NCBI RefSeq assembly: GCF_019654915.1
Contig: NZ_BPET01000005.1
Coordinates: forward strand, 62,001 to 126,000
Origin: Shewanella sp. MBTL60-007
GTDB taxonomy: Bacteria > Pseudomonadota > Gammaproteobacteria > Enterobacterales > Shewanellaceae
Reading direction: 5' to 3'
DNA: 64,000 nt
Shown here piece after piece: positions 8,660 through 17,933 of the stretch. The translations under genes and the position numbers were made by a program. The notes beneath the pieces were generated by a model. The model was not told where the DNA came from. It did no database searches and was given only the letters and a program-made list of their open reading frames with translations. Each line of letters begins with the position of its first letter. Within the stretch, counting starts at the first letter, position 1.

Positions 8660-9991
8660 ATGCAGATCCTCAACTGGCAATCACTCAACCCACAAGCGCA
8701 GTCAGCGGCACTGAAGCGTTCGCCATTAATTGGCGATAACAGCCTTGAGCAAAGTGTGGCTAGGATCATCGAGGCTGTTGTCACCAAAGGCGACAATGCC
8801 CTTAGGGATTTTAACCGAGAGTTCGACAGCATAAGCCTAGAGACGCTAAAGCTAACTGCAGCTGAAATAGCTCAAAGCTGCAAACAGGTACCCGATGAAC
8901 TGAAACAGGCCATCGCCCAAGCTAAGGCCAATATCGAACGCTTTCACCAAGCGCAGCAACAGCCAAAGGTGGATATCGAGACTCAAACCGGGATCCGCTG
9001 TGAGCTTCGCTCCGAGCCTATTGAACGCGTAGGCCTCTATATTCCAGGGGGAACTGCGCCGCTGATCTCTACTGTGCTCATGTTAGCACTACCAGCCAAG
9101 ATAGCGGGTTGCACTAAAAGAGTATTAGTGAGCCCTCCTCCTATCAATGATGCCATCGTCTATGCTGCAAACGCTTGCGGAATCGATGAGATCTATCAGG
9201 TGGGTGGCGCTCAGGCTATCGCCGCCTTAGCGTTTGGTACCGAGTCAATTCCACAGGTAGATAAGATTTTTGGGCCAGGTAACCGCTTTGTCACCGAGGC
9301 AAAGCGCGCCGTAAGTCAAGATAATCGCTGTACGGTAAGTATCGACATGCCTGCCGGTCCATCTGAAGTGCTTATCATCGCAGATTCTCAAGCGAATGCT
9401 GACTTTGTTGCCGCCGATCTTTTATCTCAGGCCGAACACGGCGCCGACTCACAGGTGATGCTTGTTACTGACTCCAAAGAGCTAGCAGAAGCAGTCGACT
9501 CAGCACTTATTGATCAGCTTAAGCTGCTACCGCGCGCAGAGATAGCGACAATTGCACTTGAGAGTAGCCGCACCCTGATCGTTGAAGATCTGCAGATGGC
9601 GGCTAAGGTCTCAAACCTCTATGGCCCTGAGCACCTGATCATTCAGACCCAAAACCCCAGAGACGTCCTTAATGATATTCGCGCCGCCGGCTCGGTGTTT
9701 TTAGGCGCATACACCCCCGAATCGGTGGGGGACTATGCCAGTGGAACCAACCACGTATTGCCCACTTACGGTTACAGTAAAACTGTTTCGAGTCTGTCTT
9801 TGGCTGACTTTAGCCGCAGATTTACGGTACAAGAGCTCACACCTCGAGGGCTGCAAACAATCGCTGATAGCGTGATGACACTGGCAGCGGCTGAACAACT
9901 AGACGCCCATAAGAATGCTGTTGCAGTGCGGCTAACAAGCCTTAACGAAAAATATGTTAGCGCATATGACACCATTGAGGAGAGGTTATGA
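8660..9991 (+). CDS. hisD: Histidinol dehydrogenase
   Basis: Carries out the last two steps of the pathway, oxidising histidinol to histidine with two NAD+ and a bound zinc ion. The 443-residue product shows the family signatures VGLYIPGGTAPLISTVLM, GPGNRFVTEAKR and DMPAGPSEVLIIAD, then QAEHGADSQ and the C-terminal TYGYSKTVSSLSLADFSRR. The length is normal. Its stop overlaps the hisC start by 4 bases, implying coupled translation. Confidence 0.97.
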   Translation: MQILNWQSLNPQAQSAALKRSPLIGDNSLEQSVARIIEAVVTKGDNALRDFNREFDSISLETLKLTAAEIAQSCKQVPDELKQAIAQAKANIERFHQAQQQPKVDIETQTGIRCELRSEPIERVGLYIPGGTAPLISTVLMLALPAKIAGCTKRVLVSPPPINDAIVYAANACGIDEIYQVGGAQAIAALAFGTESIPQVDKIFGPGNRFVTEAKRAVSQDNRCTVSIDMPAGPSEVLIIADSQANADFVAADLLSQAEHGADSQVMLVTDSKELAEAVDSALIDQLKLLPRAEIATIALESSRTLIVEDLQMAAKVSNLYGPEHLIIQTQNPRDVLNDIRAAGSVFLGAYTPESVGDYASGTNHVLPTYGYSKTVSSLSLADFSRRFTVQELTPRGLQTIADSVMTLAAAEQLDAHKNAVAVRLTSLNEKYVSAYDTIEERL

Positions 9992-11055
9992 GTACAACAG
10001 GTAATAACCTAACGAGCGAGCTAAATTTTGCTCAACGCCTTGCAAGGCCTGAGCTACTGCATCTGGAGGTCTATCAATCGGCTAGGCGCATAGGGGGTCA
10101 AGGCGATATCTGGATCAACGCAAATGAATCGCCCTTTAATAATAGCGAGCTTGAAGGCTTAAACCGTTATCCAGAATGCCAGCCGCCAGAGCTTATTGCA
10201 GCCTATAGTCGTTATTGCCAAGTCGCTACTGACAGCATTATCACAAGTCGCGGCGCAGACGAAGCCATTGAGTTACTCATTCGCGCCTTTTGTGTACCCG
10301 GTAAAGACTGCATCGCCACCTTTGGCCCTACTTATGGCATGTACGCTATCAGCGCTAAGACCTTTAATGTCGGAGTAAAAGCGTTATCACTGACTGCTGA
10401 TTTTCAGCTCCCCAGTGATTACCAGACTCAAGTCAGTAGTGCCAAGTTAGTGTTTATCTGTAACCCAAATAATCCAACAGGTAGCGTGATCCCACGAGAT
10501 AAAATCATCGAGGTTCTCGAGAGCTGCCAAGACGCTATCGTGGTTGTGGATGAGGCGTATATTGAGTTTAGCCCTGAGTACAGCGTTGCCGATTTAGTTG
10601 CTAGTTCAGCTAATCTCGTTGTTTTGCGAACCTTATCAAAGGCCTTTGCACTTGCAGGCGCTCGCTGTGGCTTCTTGCTGGCCAATCCAAACATCATCGA
10701 CATTTGCATGCGAGTGATTGCCCCCTACCCGATCCCCCTGCCCGTCAGCGATGTCGCCACTAAGGCTCTGAGCACAGCTGGACTTGAGACCATGGTTGAG
10801 CAAGTCAGTGAAATGAAGCGCCAAGGCCTTAGGTTAGCAGCCTCATTACAGCGATATGGAGCCAAGGTGGTAAAGGCCCACGGTAACTATGTACTTGCCG
10901 AATTTGATGACAAACAAGCAGTCCAGCAAAAGCTAGAGGCCGCAGGCGTTATTGCAAGATGCTATAGCGATCCGCGTCTTAGCCAAGCTATCCGCTTTAG
11001 CTTTACTAACCAGAGACAAACGGATTACCTCATCGACCTATTCAGGAATGAATAA
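9988..11055 (+). CDS. hisC: Histidinol-phosphate aminotransferase
   Basis: PLP enzyme transferring an amino group from glutamate to imidazole-acetol phosphate. The 355-residue product is a fold-type I aminotransferase: INANESPF near the N-terminus, ICNPNNPTGSVIP in the middle, VVVDEAYIEF, and RTLSKAFALAGARCGF with the Schiff-base Lys. The substrate-binding Arg lies in the C-terminal IRFSFTN region. The ATG overlaps the end of hisD. A 103-base gap follows before hisB, the widest inside the operon, with no strong terminator in it. Confidence 0.96.
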   Translation: MSTTGNNLTSELNFAQRLARPELLHLEVYQSARRIGGQGDIWINANESPFNNSELEGLNRYPECQPPELIAAYSRYCQVATDSIITSRGADEAIELLIRAFCVPGKDCIATFGPTYGMYAISAKTFNVGVKALSLTADFQLPSDYQTQVSSAKLVFICNPNNPTGSVIPRDKIIEVLESCQDAIVVVDEAYIEFSPEYSVADLVASSANLVVLRTLSKAFALAGARCGFLLANPNIIDICMRVIAPYPIPLPVSDVATKALSTAGLETMVEQVSEMKRQGLRLAASLQRYGAKVVKAHGNYVLAEFDDKQAVQQKLEAAGVIARCYSDPRLSQAIRFSFTNQRQTDYLIDLFRNE

Positions 11056-11158
11056 GTGCCAAGGGTAAGCCCCCATTGAATTAGCTGATATAAATATAAA
11101 TTACAAAAGCTTTGCTGATTTTATTTAGCCAAGCCGAACACTGAAAGGTAGCCACACA

Positions 11159-12238
11159 ATGAAGCAGAAAATATTATTTATCGATCGCGATGGCACTATC
11201 ATCGAAGAGCCCGTCACAGACAAACAGGTCGATAGTTTAGCCAAGTTAGTGTTTGAACCCAATGTGATCCCAGCATTACTCAGACTGCAAAACGCTGGTT
11301 TCCGTTTAGTGATGGTCAGTAACCAAGACGGTTTAGGTACCCCCTCTTTTCCTAAGAACGACTTTGACGCCCCACAAGATATGATGATGCAGATCTTAAA
11401 TAGCCAAGGGGTGTTATTTGATGATGTGTTGATTTGCCCTCACTTTGATGATGAAAACTGCAGCTGCCGCAAGCCCAAACTCGGGTTAGTCAAAGAGTAC
11501 CTGACATCGGGCAAAATTGACTTTACTCAATCTGCTGTCATCGGCGACCGTCATACCGATCTTGGGCTTGCCGATGCTATGGGTATTTTAGGCTTGCAAT
11601 ATAATCCCCAAACTCTGAACTGGAACGCCATTGCCGACAAACTACTGAATAAAAACCGTAGTGCAACCGTCACCCGTACAACCAAAGAGACGGATATTAG
11701 TGTCACGGTGGATTTAGACTCAAACGACAAAGGTGCCATCAATACTGGCATAGGTTTTTTTGATCATATGCTTGAGCAAATATCCACTCACGGTAACTTT
11801 AAGATGGATGTACAGGTCGATGGCGACCTAGAAATTGACGATCACCACAGTGTGGAAGATACAGCGCTCGCTATCGGTGATGCGCTGCGCCAAGCCCTAG
11901 GCGATAAGCGAGGTATTGCCCGATTTGGCAATGCGTTTGAGCAAGCAATTCCAATGGATGAAGCTAGCGCAAGCTGCCTATTAGACTTATCTGGCCGCCC
12001 ATTTATTAAGTTCGATGGCAACTTTGAGCGTGAACTCGTTGGCCAAATGGCCACCGAAATGGTACCGCATTTCTTCCGTTCTTTTGCCGATGGCCTACGT
12101 TGCACCTTACACATTAGCACTCAAGGTGATAACGACCACCACAAGGTTGAGAGCTTATTCAAAGTCCTAGGTCGTACCCTACGACAAGCCGTTGCGATAG
12201 AGGGTGACGCATTGCCCTCAAGTAAGGGTGTGCTATGA
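11159..12238 (+). CDS. hisB: Bifunctional histidinol-phosphatase / imidazoleglycerol-phosphate dehydratase
   Basis: A two-domain enzyme catalysing two non-consecutive steps. Residues 1 to about 165 are a HAD phosphatase ([11 protein letters not shown], a Cys/His zinc loop [16 protein letters not shown], then [10 protein letters not shown]). Residues about 170 to 359 are the dehydratase, with [10 protein letters not shown] and [12 protein letters not shown] metal-binding motifs. At 359 residues it has the normal length for the fused gammaproteobacterial form. A 4-base overlap links it to hisH. Confidence 0.97.
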   Translation: MKQKILFIDRDGTIIEEPVTDKQVDSLAKLVFEPNVIPALLRLQNAGFRLVMVSNQDGLGTPSFPKNDFDAPQDMMMQILNSQGVLFDDVLICPHFDDENCSCRKPKLGLVKEYLTSGKIDFTQSAVIGDRHTDLGLADAMGILGLQYNPQTLNWNAIADKLLNKNRSATVTRTTKETDISVTVDLDSNDKGAINTGIGFFDHMLEQISTHGNFKMDVQVDGDLEIDDHHSVEDTALAIGDALRQALGDKRGIARFGNAFEQAIPMDEASASCLLDLSGRPFIKFDGNFERELVGQMATEMVPHFFRSFADGLRCTLHISTQGDNDHHKVESLFKVLGRTLRQAVAIEGDALPSSKGVL

Positions 12239-12960
12239 GCCAACAAGATAAAACAGCCTTGGGCAATAACACAGCCATAGTCGGCAACACTGTTATCATC
12301 GACACCGGCTGCGCCAATTTAAGCTCTGTACGTTACGCCTTTGAACGCCTAATGACCGATATTGAGCGCGAACGTCTTTTCGTTACCGATGACATTGAGA
12401 CGATCAAGGCCGCCGATCGAGTCGTCTTGCCCGGCGTCGGTACAGCCGCGGCTGCGATGACGTCACTACAAGACAAAGGCTTAGATAAGCTTATCCCCAC
12501 CTTGACACAACCTGTGTTAGGTGTCTGCTTAGGCATGCAGATGTTAACACGAGTATCTAAAGAGCGTGGCAACCAAAGCGATGATTGCCCATGTCTTAAC
12601 ATCATTACAACCGATATTGACTTGCTCGACACTCAGGGGCTCCCCTTGCCCCATATGGGCTGGAATCAGATAGTCCCAAGCGCACACCCTATTTTTTATG
12701 GGATCACAGCTGGCAGCTATGTCTATTTCGTGCATAGTTACCGCGCGCCAATCAGTAAGTACACGATTGCGACGGCTGAACACGGCGAAACATTTAGCGC
12801 CGCAATCGCTAAAAATAACTTTATCGGCCTGCAGTTTCACCCAGAAAAGAGCGCAAAAGTAGGCGCAACAATGCTTAAAAACTTCCTCATGATGGACAGG
12901 GCAACCTTCACTCAAACAGATGATAAGCTGGCTAATGGCCAGCAAGAGGCGCAATTATGA
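12235..12960 (+). CDS. hisH: Imidazole glycerol phosphate synthase, glutaminase subunit
   Basis: Releases ammonia from glutamine and passes it to HisF. The class I amidotransferase motifs are present: GVCLGMQML with the nucleophile Cys, and LQFHPEKS with the His-Glu pair. At 241 residues it is longer than usual. About 20 polar residues precede the conserved [13 protein letters not shown], and about 16 follow the last conserved helix. No clearly better internal start is seen, because the ATG at 12235 overlaps hisB by 4 bases. Function is clear; the tails are lineage-specific. Confidence 0.95.
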   Translation: MSQQDKTALGNNTAIVGNTVIIDTGCANLSSVRYAFERLMTDIERERLFVTDDIETIKAADRVVLPGVGTAAAAMTSLQDKGLDKLIPTLTQPVLGVCLGMQMLTRVSKERGNQSDDCPCLNIITTDIDLLDTQGLPLPHMGWNQIVPSAHPIFYGITAGSYVYFVHSYRAPISKYTIATAEHGETFSAAIAKNNFIGLQFHPEKSAKVGATMLKNFLMMDRATFTQTDDKLANGQQEAQL

Positions 12961-13694
12961 TTATTCCAGCAATCGATCTTATCGACGGCCAAGTCGTTCG
13001 CCTCTATCAAGGCGACTATGCTCAGAAAACCACCTTTAACTTAAGCCCTTTAGATCAACTTAAATCTTATCAGCAGCAAGGGGCCAATCTACTGCATATC
13101 GTCGACTTAACCGGGGCGAAATATCCCGCGAAGCGACAGACAAAGCTCATCTGCGAATTGGTCAATAACCTTGATACCCCAATCCAAGTTGGCGGCGGCA
13201 TTCGCACCGAAGCCCAGTTAAGCGAGCTTCTGGAGATAGGTGTTAGCCGAGTTGTTATCGGTTCATTAGCAGTTAAAGAACCTGAATTAGTCAAAAGCTG
13301 GTTTGTTAAATATGGTAGTGACGCTATCTGCCTCGCATTAGATGTGAATATTAATGAGCAAGGCGAAAAGATTGTTGCGGTATCAGGCTGGCAGTCTGGA
13401 GGCGGAAAAAGCTTAGAATCACTGGTAGAAGAGTTTAAGTCCGTTGGGTTAAAACATGCGTTAGTGACCGATATTAGCCGTGATGGCACGCTCAAGGGCG
13501 CCAATACGGAGCTTTATAAAGAGATCGCCGAACACTACCCAGATATTCAGTGGCAGGCCTCTGGCGGTATCGCCACCTTAGATGATGTCAGTGCAGTTAG
13601 AGATAGCGGCGCCTCGGGCATAATCATAGGTAAGGCGCTGCTCATTAATCAGTTTACCGTTGAGGAGGCTATCACATGTTGGCCAAACGCATAG
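12957..13694 (+). CDS. hisA: ProFAR isomerase HisA
   Basis: Phosphoribosylformimino-AICAR-phosphate isomerase, an Amadori rearrangement on a (beta/alpha)8 barrel. The 245-residue product opens [21 protein letters not shown], with the first catalytic Asp in AIDLIDG. It has the VGGGIR phosphate loop, the second catalytic Asp in [14 protein letters not shown] and the [11 protein letters not shown] loop. It overlaps hisH by 4 bases and hisF by 19 bases. The family is certain. Confidence 0.97.
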   Translation: MIIPAIDLIDGQVVRLYQGDYAQKTTFNLSPLDQLKSYQQQGANLLHIVDLTGAKYPAKRQTKLICELVNNLDTPIQVGGGIRTEAQLSELLEIGVSRVVIGSLAVKEPELVKSWFVKYGSDAICLALDVNINEQGEKIVAVSGWQSGGGKSLESLVEEFKSVGLKHALVTDISRDGTLKGANTELYKEIAEHYPDIQWQASGGIATLDDVSAVRDSGASGIIIGKALLINQFTVEEAITCWPNA

Positions 13695-14449
13695 TTCCCT
13701 GCCTCGATGTTAAAGAGGGTAAAGTGGTAAAAGGAGTGCAATTTAGAAACCATGAAATAGTCGGTGATATCGTGCCTCTTGCCCAACGCTACGCCGATGA
13801 AGGTGCCGATGAGCTGGTCTTTTACGATATTACCGCCAGTGCTCACGATAGAGTGGTCGATAAGTCTTGGGTTAGTCGAGTAGCCGAGCGTATCGATATC
13901 CCTTTTTGCGTGGCTGGCGGCATTAGAACCATCGAGCAGGCGCGAGAAAAGCTCGCCTTTGGCGCCGATAAAATCTCAATAAACTCTCCCGCGCTTACCG
14001 ACCCAAGCCTTATCAGCAGGCTGCAAGATGAATTTGGTCGCCAATGTATCGTCATAGGTATCGACTCTTACTATGATGCCAATAGCGATAGCTACAAGGT
14101 CAAACAATTTACCGGTGACGAGGCGGCAACCAAGGACACCCTATGGTATACCCAAGATTGGGTTGAAGAAGTGCAGAAACAGGGCTGCGGCGAAATCGTC
14201 TTAAATGTGATGAATCAGGATGGCGTACGCCAAGGTTATGATATTAAACAGCTGTCGATGATACGTAGCATCTGTGATGTACCTTTAATCGCATCGGGCG
14301 GTGCGGGCACCATGTCGCACTTTAAGGATGTATTTAGTCAGGCCAATGTCGATGCGGCGCTGGCTGCAAGCGTATTTCATAAAGGGGTCATCGATATCCA
14401 AGAGTTAAAACAGTATCTTAAAAATAATCAAATTGCAGTGCGCGTTTAA
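13676..14449 (+). CDS. hisF: Imidazole glycerol phosphate synthase, cyclase subunit
   Basis: Uses ammonia from HisH to close the imidazole ring and release AICAR, linking the pathway to purine synthesis. The 257-residue (beta/alpha)8 protein opens [20 protein letters not shown], with the catalytic Asp in CLDVKEG. The second Asp lies in [11 protein letters not shown], and phosphate loops are AGGIRT and ASGGAGTM. It starts 19 bases inside hisA, the largest overlap in the operon. Confidence 0.97.
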   Translation: MLAKRIVPCLDVKEGKVVKGVQFRNHEIVGDIVPLAQRYADEGADELVFYDITASAHDRVVDKSWVSRVAERIDIPFCVAGGIRTIEQAREKLAFGADKISINSPALTDPSLISRLQDEFGRQCIVIGIDSYYDANSDSYKVKQFTGDEAATKDTLWYTQDWVEEVQKQGCGEIVLNVMNQDGVRQGYDIKQLSMIRSICDVPLIASGGAGTMSHFKDVFSQANVDAALAASVFHKGVIDIQELKQYLKNNQIAVRV

Positions 14450-14500
14450 GCTAGTTCGAATAGATTCAATTAAACGCGTTAATCAAATTAGGGATTTAAT

Positions 14501-15142
14501 ATGACTAAGATTGACCAATCAAAGCCGATAGACAACAAGCTTGTTAGTCTATTGGACTGGGGAAAAACTGACGGGTTAATCCCTGCTGTAGTGCAAAACT
14601 TCCTTACCGGTAAAGTACTGATGCTCGGCTATATGGATAAAGCCGCATTAGATAAGACGCTATCGACTAAACAAGTCACCTTCTACAGTCGCAGCAAGCA
14701 AAGGCTCTGGACCAAGGGGGAAACCTCAGGCAACACCCTTGAGTTAATCGCAATCGATATGGACTGCGACAATGATAGCTTGCTAGTACAAGTGCTCCCT
14801 AATGGGCCGACTTGCCATAAAGGCACAGAAAGTTGCTGGAAAGAAGGTAACGCCCACAGTTTTATCGATAACCTTGCGACTCTCATTGCGTCACGTAAAG
14901 GGCAAGACCCTGAGTCAAGCTATACCGCCCACCTGTTTGAACGAGGTACTAAGCGCATCGCCCAGAAAGTGGGTGAGGAAGGGTTAGAAACGGCATTAGC
15001 CGCGGCAACTCATGATAAAGCGGAACTGATAGATGAGGCCTCTGATCTTATCTACCACTTGCTGGTTTTGTTAGAAGATCAAAATTTAAGCCTGCAAGAT
15101 ATCAACTTAAATCTAATGAAAAGACACAATAAGGCCAAGTAG
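14501..15142 (+). CDS. hisI: Bifunctional PR-AMP cyclohydrolase / PR-ATP pyrophosphatase
   Basis: Fused HisI-HisE protein of 213 residues carrying steps two and three of the pathway. The N-terminal cyclohydrolase (to about residue 115) has [33 protein letters not shown] and the metal Cys in [12 protein letters not shown]. The C-terminal pyrophosphohydrolase has [13 protein letters not shown] and [17 protein letters not shown]. It is the last gene of the operon, 51 bases after hisF, with a terminator immediately after it. Confidence 0.97.
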   Translation: MTKIDQSKPIDNKLVSLLDWGKTDGLIPAVVQNFLTGKVLMLGYMDKAALDKTLSTKQVTFYSRSKQRLWTKGETSGNTLELIAIDMDCDNDSLLVQVLPNGPTCHKGTESCWKEGNAHSFIDNLATLIASRKGQDPESSYTAHLFERGTKRIAQKVGEEGLETALAAATHDKAELIDEASDLIYHLLVLLEDQNLSLQDINLNLMKRHNKAK

Positions 15143-15153
15143 TCGACTTACTA

Positions 15154-15182
15154 GGGTGTAAAATCGGTTTACGCCCTTTTTC
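15154..15182 (+). terminator. Rho-independent terminator after his operon
   Basis: A 9-bp stem GGGTGTAAA/TTTACGCCC with one G-U pair and an ATCGG-type loop is followed by TTTTTC. It lies 12 bases after the hisI stop. Confidence 0.85.
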
Positions 15183-15383
15183 ATTATCGATATTTAGTCG
15201 GTAACAACACCTAATAACAGCATAATATTTCAATTCATCCCCTATTTAACACTCGATTTTACACTATAGAAAACACTGTTTTTTCAGCGAGTAAAACTCA
15301 AGTTGCCCTAGTGTTGCAACTCTCAACTTCTGTTACAATCTGCGCCACTAAAATTAAGCTTCTCAATAATAAAAGTGTGCCCT

Positions 15384-16487
15384 ATGAATCTTGCAGATAA
15401 AGTTTTAGTCGTTAATGACAACCTCCCAATTCGTACCGACAAACCTGTCCACTCAGGTAAGGTCCGCAGTGTTTACTGGTTAACCGAAGAAGATAGCGCT
15501 CGGTTAATTAAAGATAAAGGTTACGATGTGCCAGCCGATGCACCACTTGCCATTATGGTCATCAGTGACCGTATTTCGGCTTTTGATTGCGTATGGCAAG
15601 GTGAAAATGGCTTAAATGGTGTGCCAGGCAAAGGTACTGCGCTTAATGCCATCTCAAACCACTGGTTTAAACTTTTCAAAGATAAAGGGCTTGCCGATAG
15701 TCACATCCTAGACATCCCCCACCCGCTAGTGTGGATTGTACAAAAAGCCCGTCCTGTGATGATTGAAGCGATTGCACGTCAATATATTACTGGCTCAATG
15801 TGGCGTTCATACACTAAAGGTGAGCGTGAATTCTGTGGCATTACTATCCCAGAAGGATTAGAGAAAGATCAAAAGCTGCCTGAGCTACTGATCACACCAT
15901 CAACTAAGGGTGTATTAACCGGCCTTGAAGGCGTACCAGAAGCCGATGACGTAAACGTCTCACGTAGCGACATTGAACGCCACGTAGCAGGTTTTAATTT
16001 CAGCAGCCTGTCGGATATCGATCTTTACGAAAAGCTCCTTAAAGAAGGTTTTGACGTGATTAGCGATGCTTTAGCTGAGCATGATCAAATTTTCGTTGAT
16101 ACTAAGTTTGAATTTGGCTACGTCAATGACGCTGCAGGTAATGAAAAGCTTATCTATATGGATGAGGTCGGTACGCCAGATAGCTCACGCATTTGGGATG
16201 GTTCATCACACCGCGATGGTAAGATCATCGAGCAATCTAAAGAAGGCTTTAGACAGTGGCTACTTAACCACTTCCCAGATCCTGATATCTTGCTAAACAA
16301 GAACCGCATGGAAGAGCGTTTCGCACTAGCTGCCGATAATAAGCTTCCAGAATCAGTGATGATGGATATCTCTAACACTTATGTGGGCATTGCTGAAAAG
16401 ATCATTGGTGAGAAGCTACATATCAGTGAAAACCCTAAGCAAGAGATCATCGACATCTTGCGTGACGAATACCAACTTATCGTCTAG
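15384..16487 (+). CDS. purC: SAICAR synthase PurC (long form)
   Basis: Joins aspartate to CAIR with ATP in purine synthesis. The product is 367 residues, the longer bacterial form and not the 237-residue E. coli type. Visible motifs are [11 protein letters not shown] with the glycine-poor ATP loop, [23 protein letters not shown], and [16 protein letters not shown] near residue 260. An in-frame GTG lies 9 bases upstream, but the ATG at 15384 starts the conserved [14 protein letters not shown]. It is a single-gene unit with its own promoter region and a terminator downstream. Confidence 0.94.
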   Translation: MNLADKVLVVNDNLPIRTDKPVHSGKVRSVYWLTEEDSARLIKDKGYDVPADAPLAIMVISDRISAFDCVWQGENGLNGVPGKGTALNAISNHWFKLFKDKGLADSHILDIPHPLVWIVQKARPVMIEAIARQYITGSMWRSYTKGEREFCGITIPEGLEKDQKLPELLITPSTKGVLTGLEGVPEADDVNVSRSDIERHVAGFNFSSLSDIDLYEKLLKEGFDVISDALAEHDQIFVDTKFEFGYVNDAAGNEKLIYMDEVGTPDSSRIWDGSSHRDGKIIEQSKEGFRQWLLNHFPDPDILLNKNRMEERFALAADNKLPESVMMDISNTYVGIAEKIIGEKLHISENPKQEIIDILRDEYQLIV

Positions 16488-16540
16488 TCGAGCGAGTGGC
16501 TAAAGTTATCGGTTTGATTGATGACCTCAGCTAAACAATA

Positions 16541-16572
16541 AAAAAGCCGCAATCTCTATTGCGGCTTTTTTG
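16541..16572. terminator. Bidirectional terminator between purC and lpxM
   Basis: A 13-bp stem (AAAAAGCCGCAAT with ATTGCGGCTTTTT) and a CTCT loop. Both sides end in A/T runs, so it can serve convergent purC and lpxM. Confidence 0.9.
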
Positions 16573-16616
16573 TGGTTCAAAATGCAGACAATGTCTATAT
16601 GTACAACTCAGATAGA

Positions 16617-17555
16617 CTATTTATAAATTGACTCTTCACCTTCAGGGCGAGTCTTAAGCACTTTCAAGAACCACATATATTGCTCTGGATAAGCTAAGAT
16701 CACCTGCTCTACCGCCTTATTTAAAGCAATGGCTTCATTTTCTTTACCCTGCATAGTTTCTGGTTCGATTGCTGGCATAACCGTTAAATCAAAATGGCGT
16801 TTAGATTGATCATAGCCAATCTTCACTGGCATCACTTGTGCGTTACCCGCCTGAGCTAAGCGGCCCACAACTGGCAATGTCGCCTTAGTGGTGCCAAGAA
16901 ACGGCGCAAATACACTCTTATCACGTCCAAGATCTTCATCGGGTAGATAAAAGAAACTGTTATCTTGCTTAAGTTCAGCTAACAAGGCTCTAATACCGGC
17001 TTCACGCATATAGATATTGCCCCCTTGAGAGCTTCTCATACGGTTATTGAACCAATTAAACAAATCATTCTTATGGGCCTTTGCCATCGAAACCATAGGT
17101 AAATCGAGATTAAGCCTTAAACCTGCATACTCAATGCCCCACACGTGTGGCATGATAAAAATCACAGGCTGACCTGCAGCTCTTGCTTTTTCAACATGTT
17201 CAAAGCCATGTAGCTGTACCCTGCGTCTCATATGAGCACGAGACTTGAGTAACAACTCAGACTGAGCTAGCAAGATCATGACGAAGTTTTCGACGTTATC
17301 TTTTACTAACGCATCGATCTCATCGCCAGACTTTTCAGGAAAACAGGTGGTCAAATTGGCTCTAGCAATCTTAATTGGCTTCTTTGCTATCTTCATGACC
17401 AATTTAGCCAACACACGAGCAATAGGATCCCTTAACCATGCTGGCATAAGACCAAATACCACCAGCACTAGAATAGCGCCCCAAGTTAACCAATATCTTG
17501 GGTGCAATAGACTCAGTTTAAAACGTCGGTCAAAATACTTCGGCTTTCTAGACAA
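16617..17555 (-). CDS. lpxM: Lipid A late acyltransferase, LpxM-like
   Basis: Transfers an acyl chain from acyl-ACP to Kdo2-lipid IVA derivatives at the inner membrane. The 312-residue product has one N-terminal membrane anchor (about 22-38) and the family's catalytic dyad H137-x4-E142 in HVWGIE. Further family blocks are YLPDEDLGRDKSVFAPF and the C-terminal YPEQYMWFLKVLKTRPEGE. The domain is LpxL/LpxM/HtrB; choosing LpxM over LpxL rests on overall resemblance and is less sure. It is 77 bases downstream of ihfA, with a terminator between. Confidence 0.8.
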   Translation of the reverse strand: MSRKPKYFDRRFKLSLLHPRYWLTWGAILVLVVFGLMPAWLRDPIARVLAKLVMKIAKKPIKIARANLTTCFPEKSGDEIDALVKDNVENFVMILLAQSELLLKSRAHMRRRVQLHGFEHVEKARAAGQPVIFIMPHVWGIEYAGLRLNLDLPMVSMAKAHKNDLFNWFNNRMRSSQGGNIYMREAGIRALLAELKQDNSFFYLPDEDLGRDKSVFAPFLGTTKATLPVVGRLAQAGNAQVMPVKIGYDQSKRHFDLTVMPAIEPETMQGKENEAIALNKAVEQVILAYPEQYMWFLKVLKTRPEGEESIYK

Positions 17556-17585
17556 GAATAAAACCTCTACAGCGAATGGAAACAG

Positions 17586-17608
17586 AAAAAGCCACTCAAT
17601 TGAGTGGC
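17586..17608 (-). terminator. Terminator after ihfA
   Basis: GCCACTCAATTGAGTGGC is a perfect inverted repeat followed, on the minus strand, by TTTTTCTG. It ends the pheST-ihfA transcript. Confidence 0.8.
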
Positions 17609-17632
17609 CTCTTCATTACAGTGCTAAAGCAA

Positions 17633-17929
17633 TTACTTCTTTGCGTTAGCCTCTTCGACGCGGCTTTTGAGTTTCTGTCCCGGACGGAACGTCACTACGC
17701 GGCGTGCCGAAATTGGGATATCTTCTCCCGTCTTTGGGTTCCTTCCCGGTCTTTGATTCTTGTCCCTCAGGTCAAAGTTGCCAAAGCCAGATAGCTTGAC
17801 CTGCTCACCACTTTCAAGAGCTTGACGAATTTCTTCGAAAAACGTCTCTACCATCTCTTTCGCTACTCTCTTGTTGATACCTAGCGTTTCAAAAAGATGT
17901 TCTGCCATTTCGGCTTTGGTAAGTGCCAT
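17633..17929 (-). CDS. ihfA: Integration host factor subunit alpha
   Basis: DNA-bending nucleoid protein that pairs with IHF-beta. The 98-residue product opens [14 protein letters not shown] and has the HU/IHF flanking-arm block [20 protein letters not shown], with the Pro of the intercalating arm. The length is standard. It begins 4 bases after the pheT stop, so it shares the pheST transcript as in E. coli. Confidence 0.97.
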
Positions 17930-17933
17930 ACTT

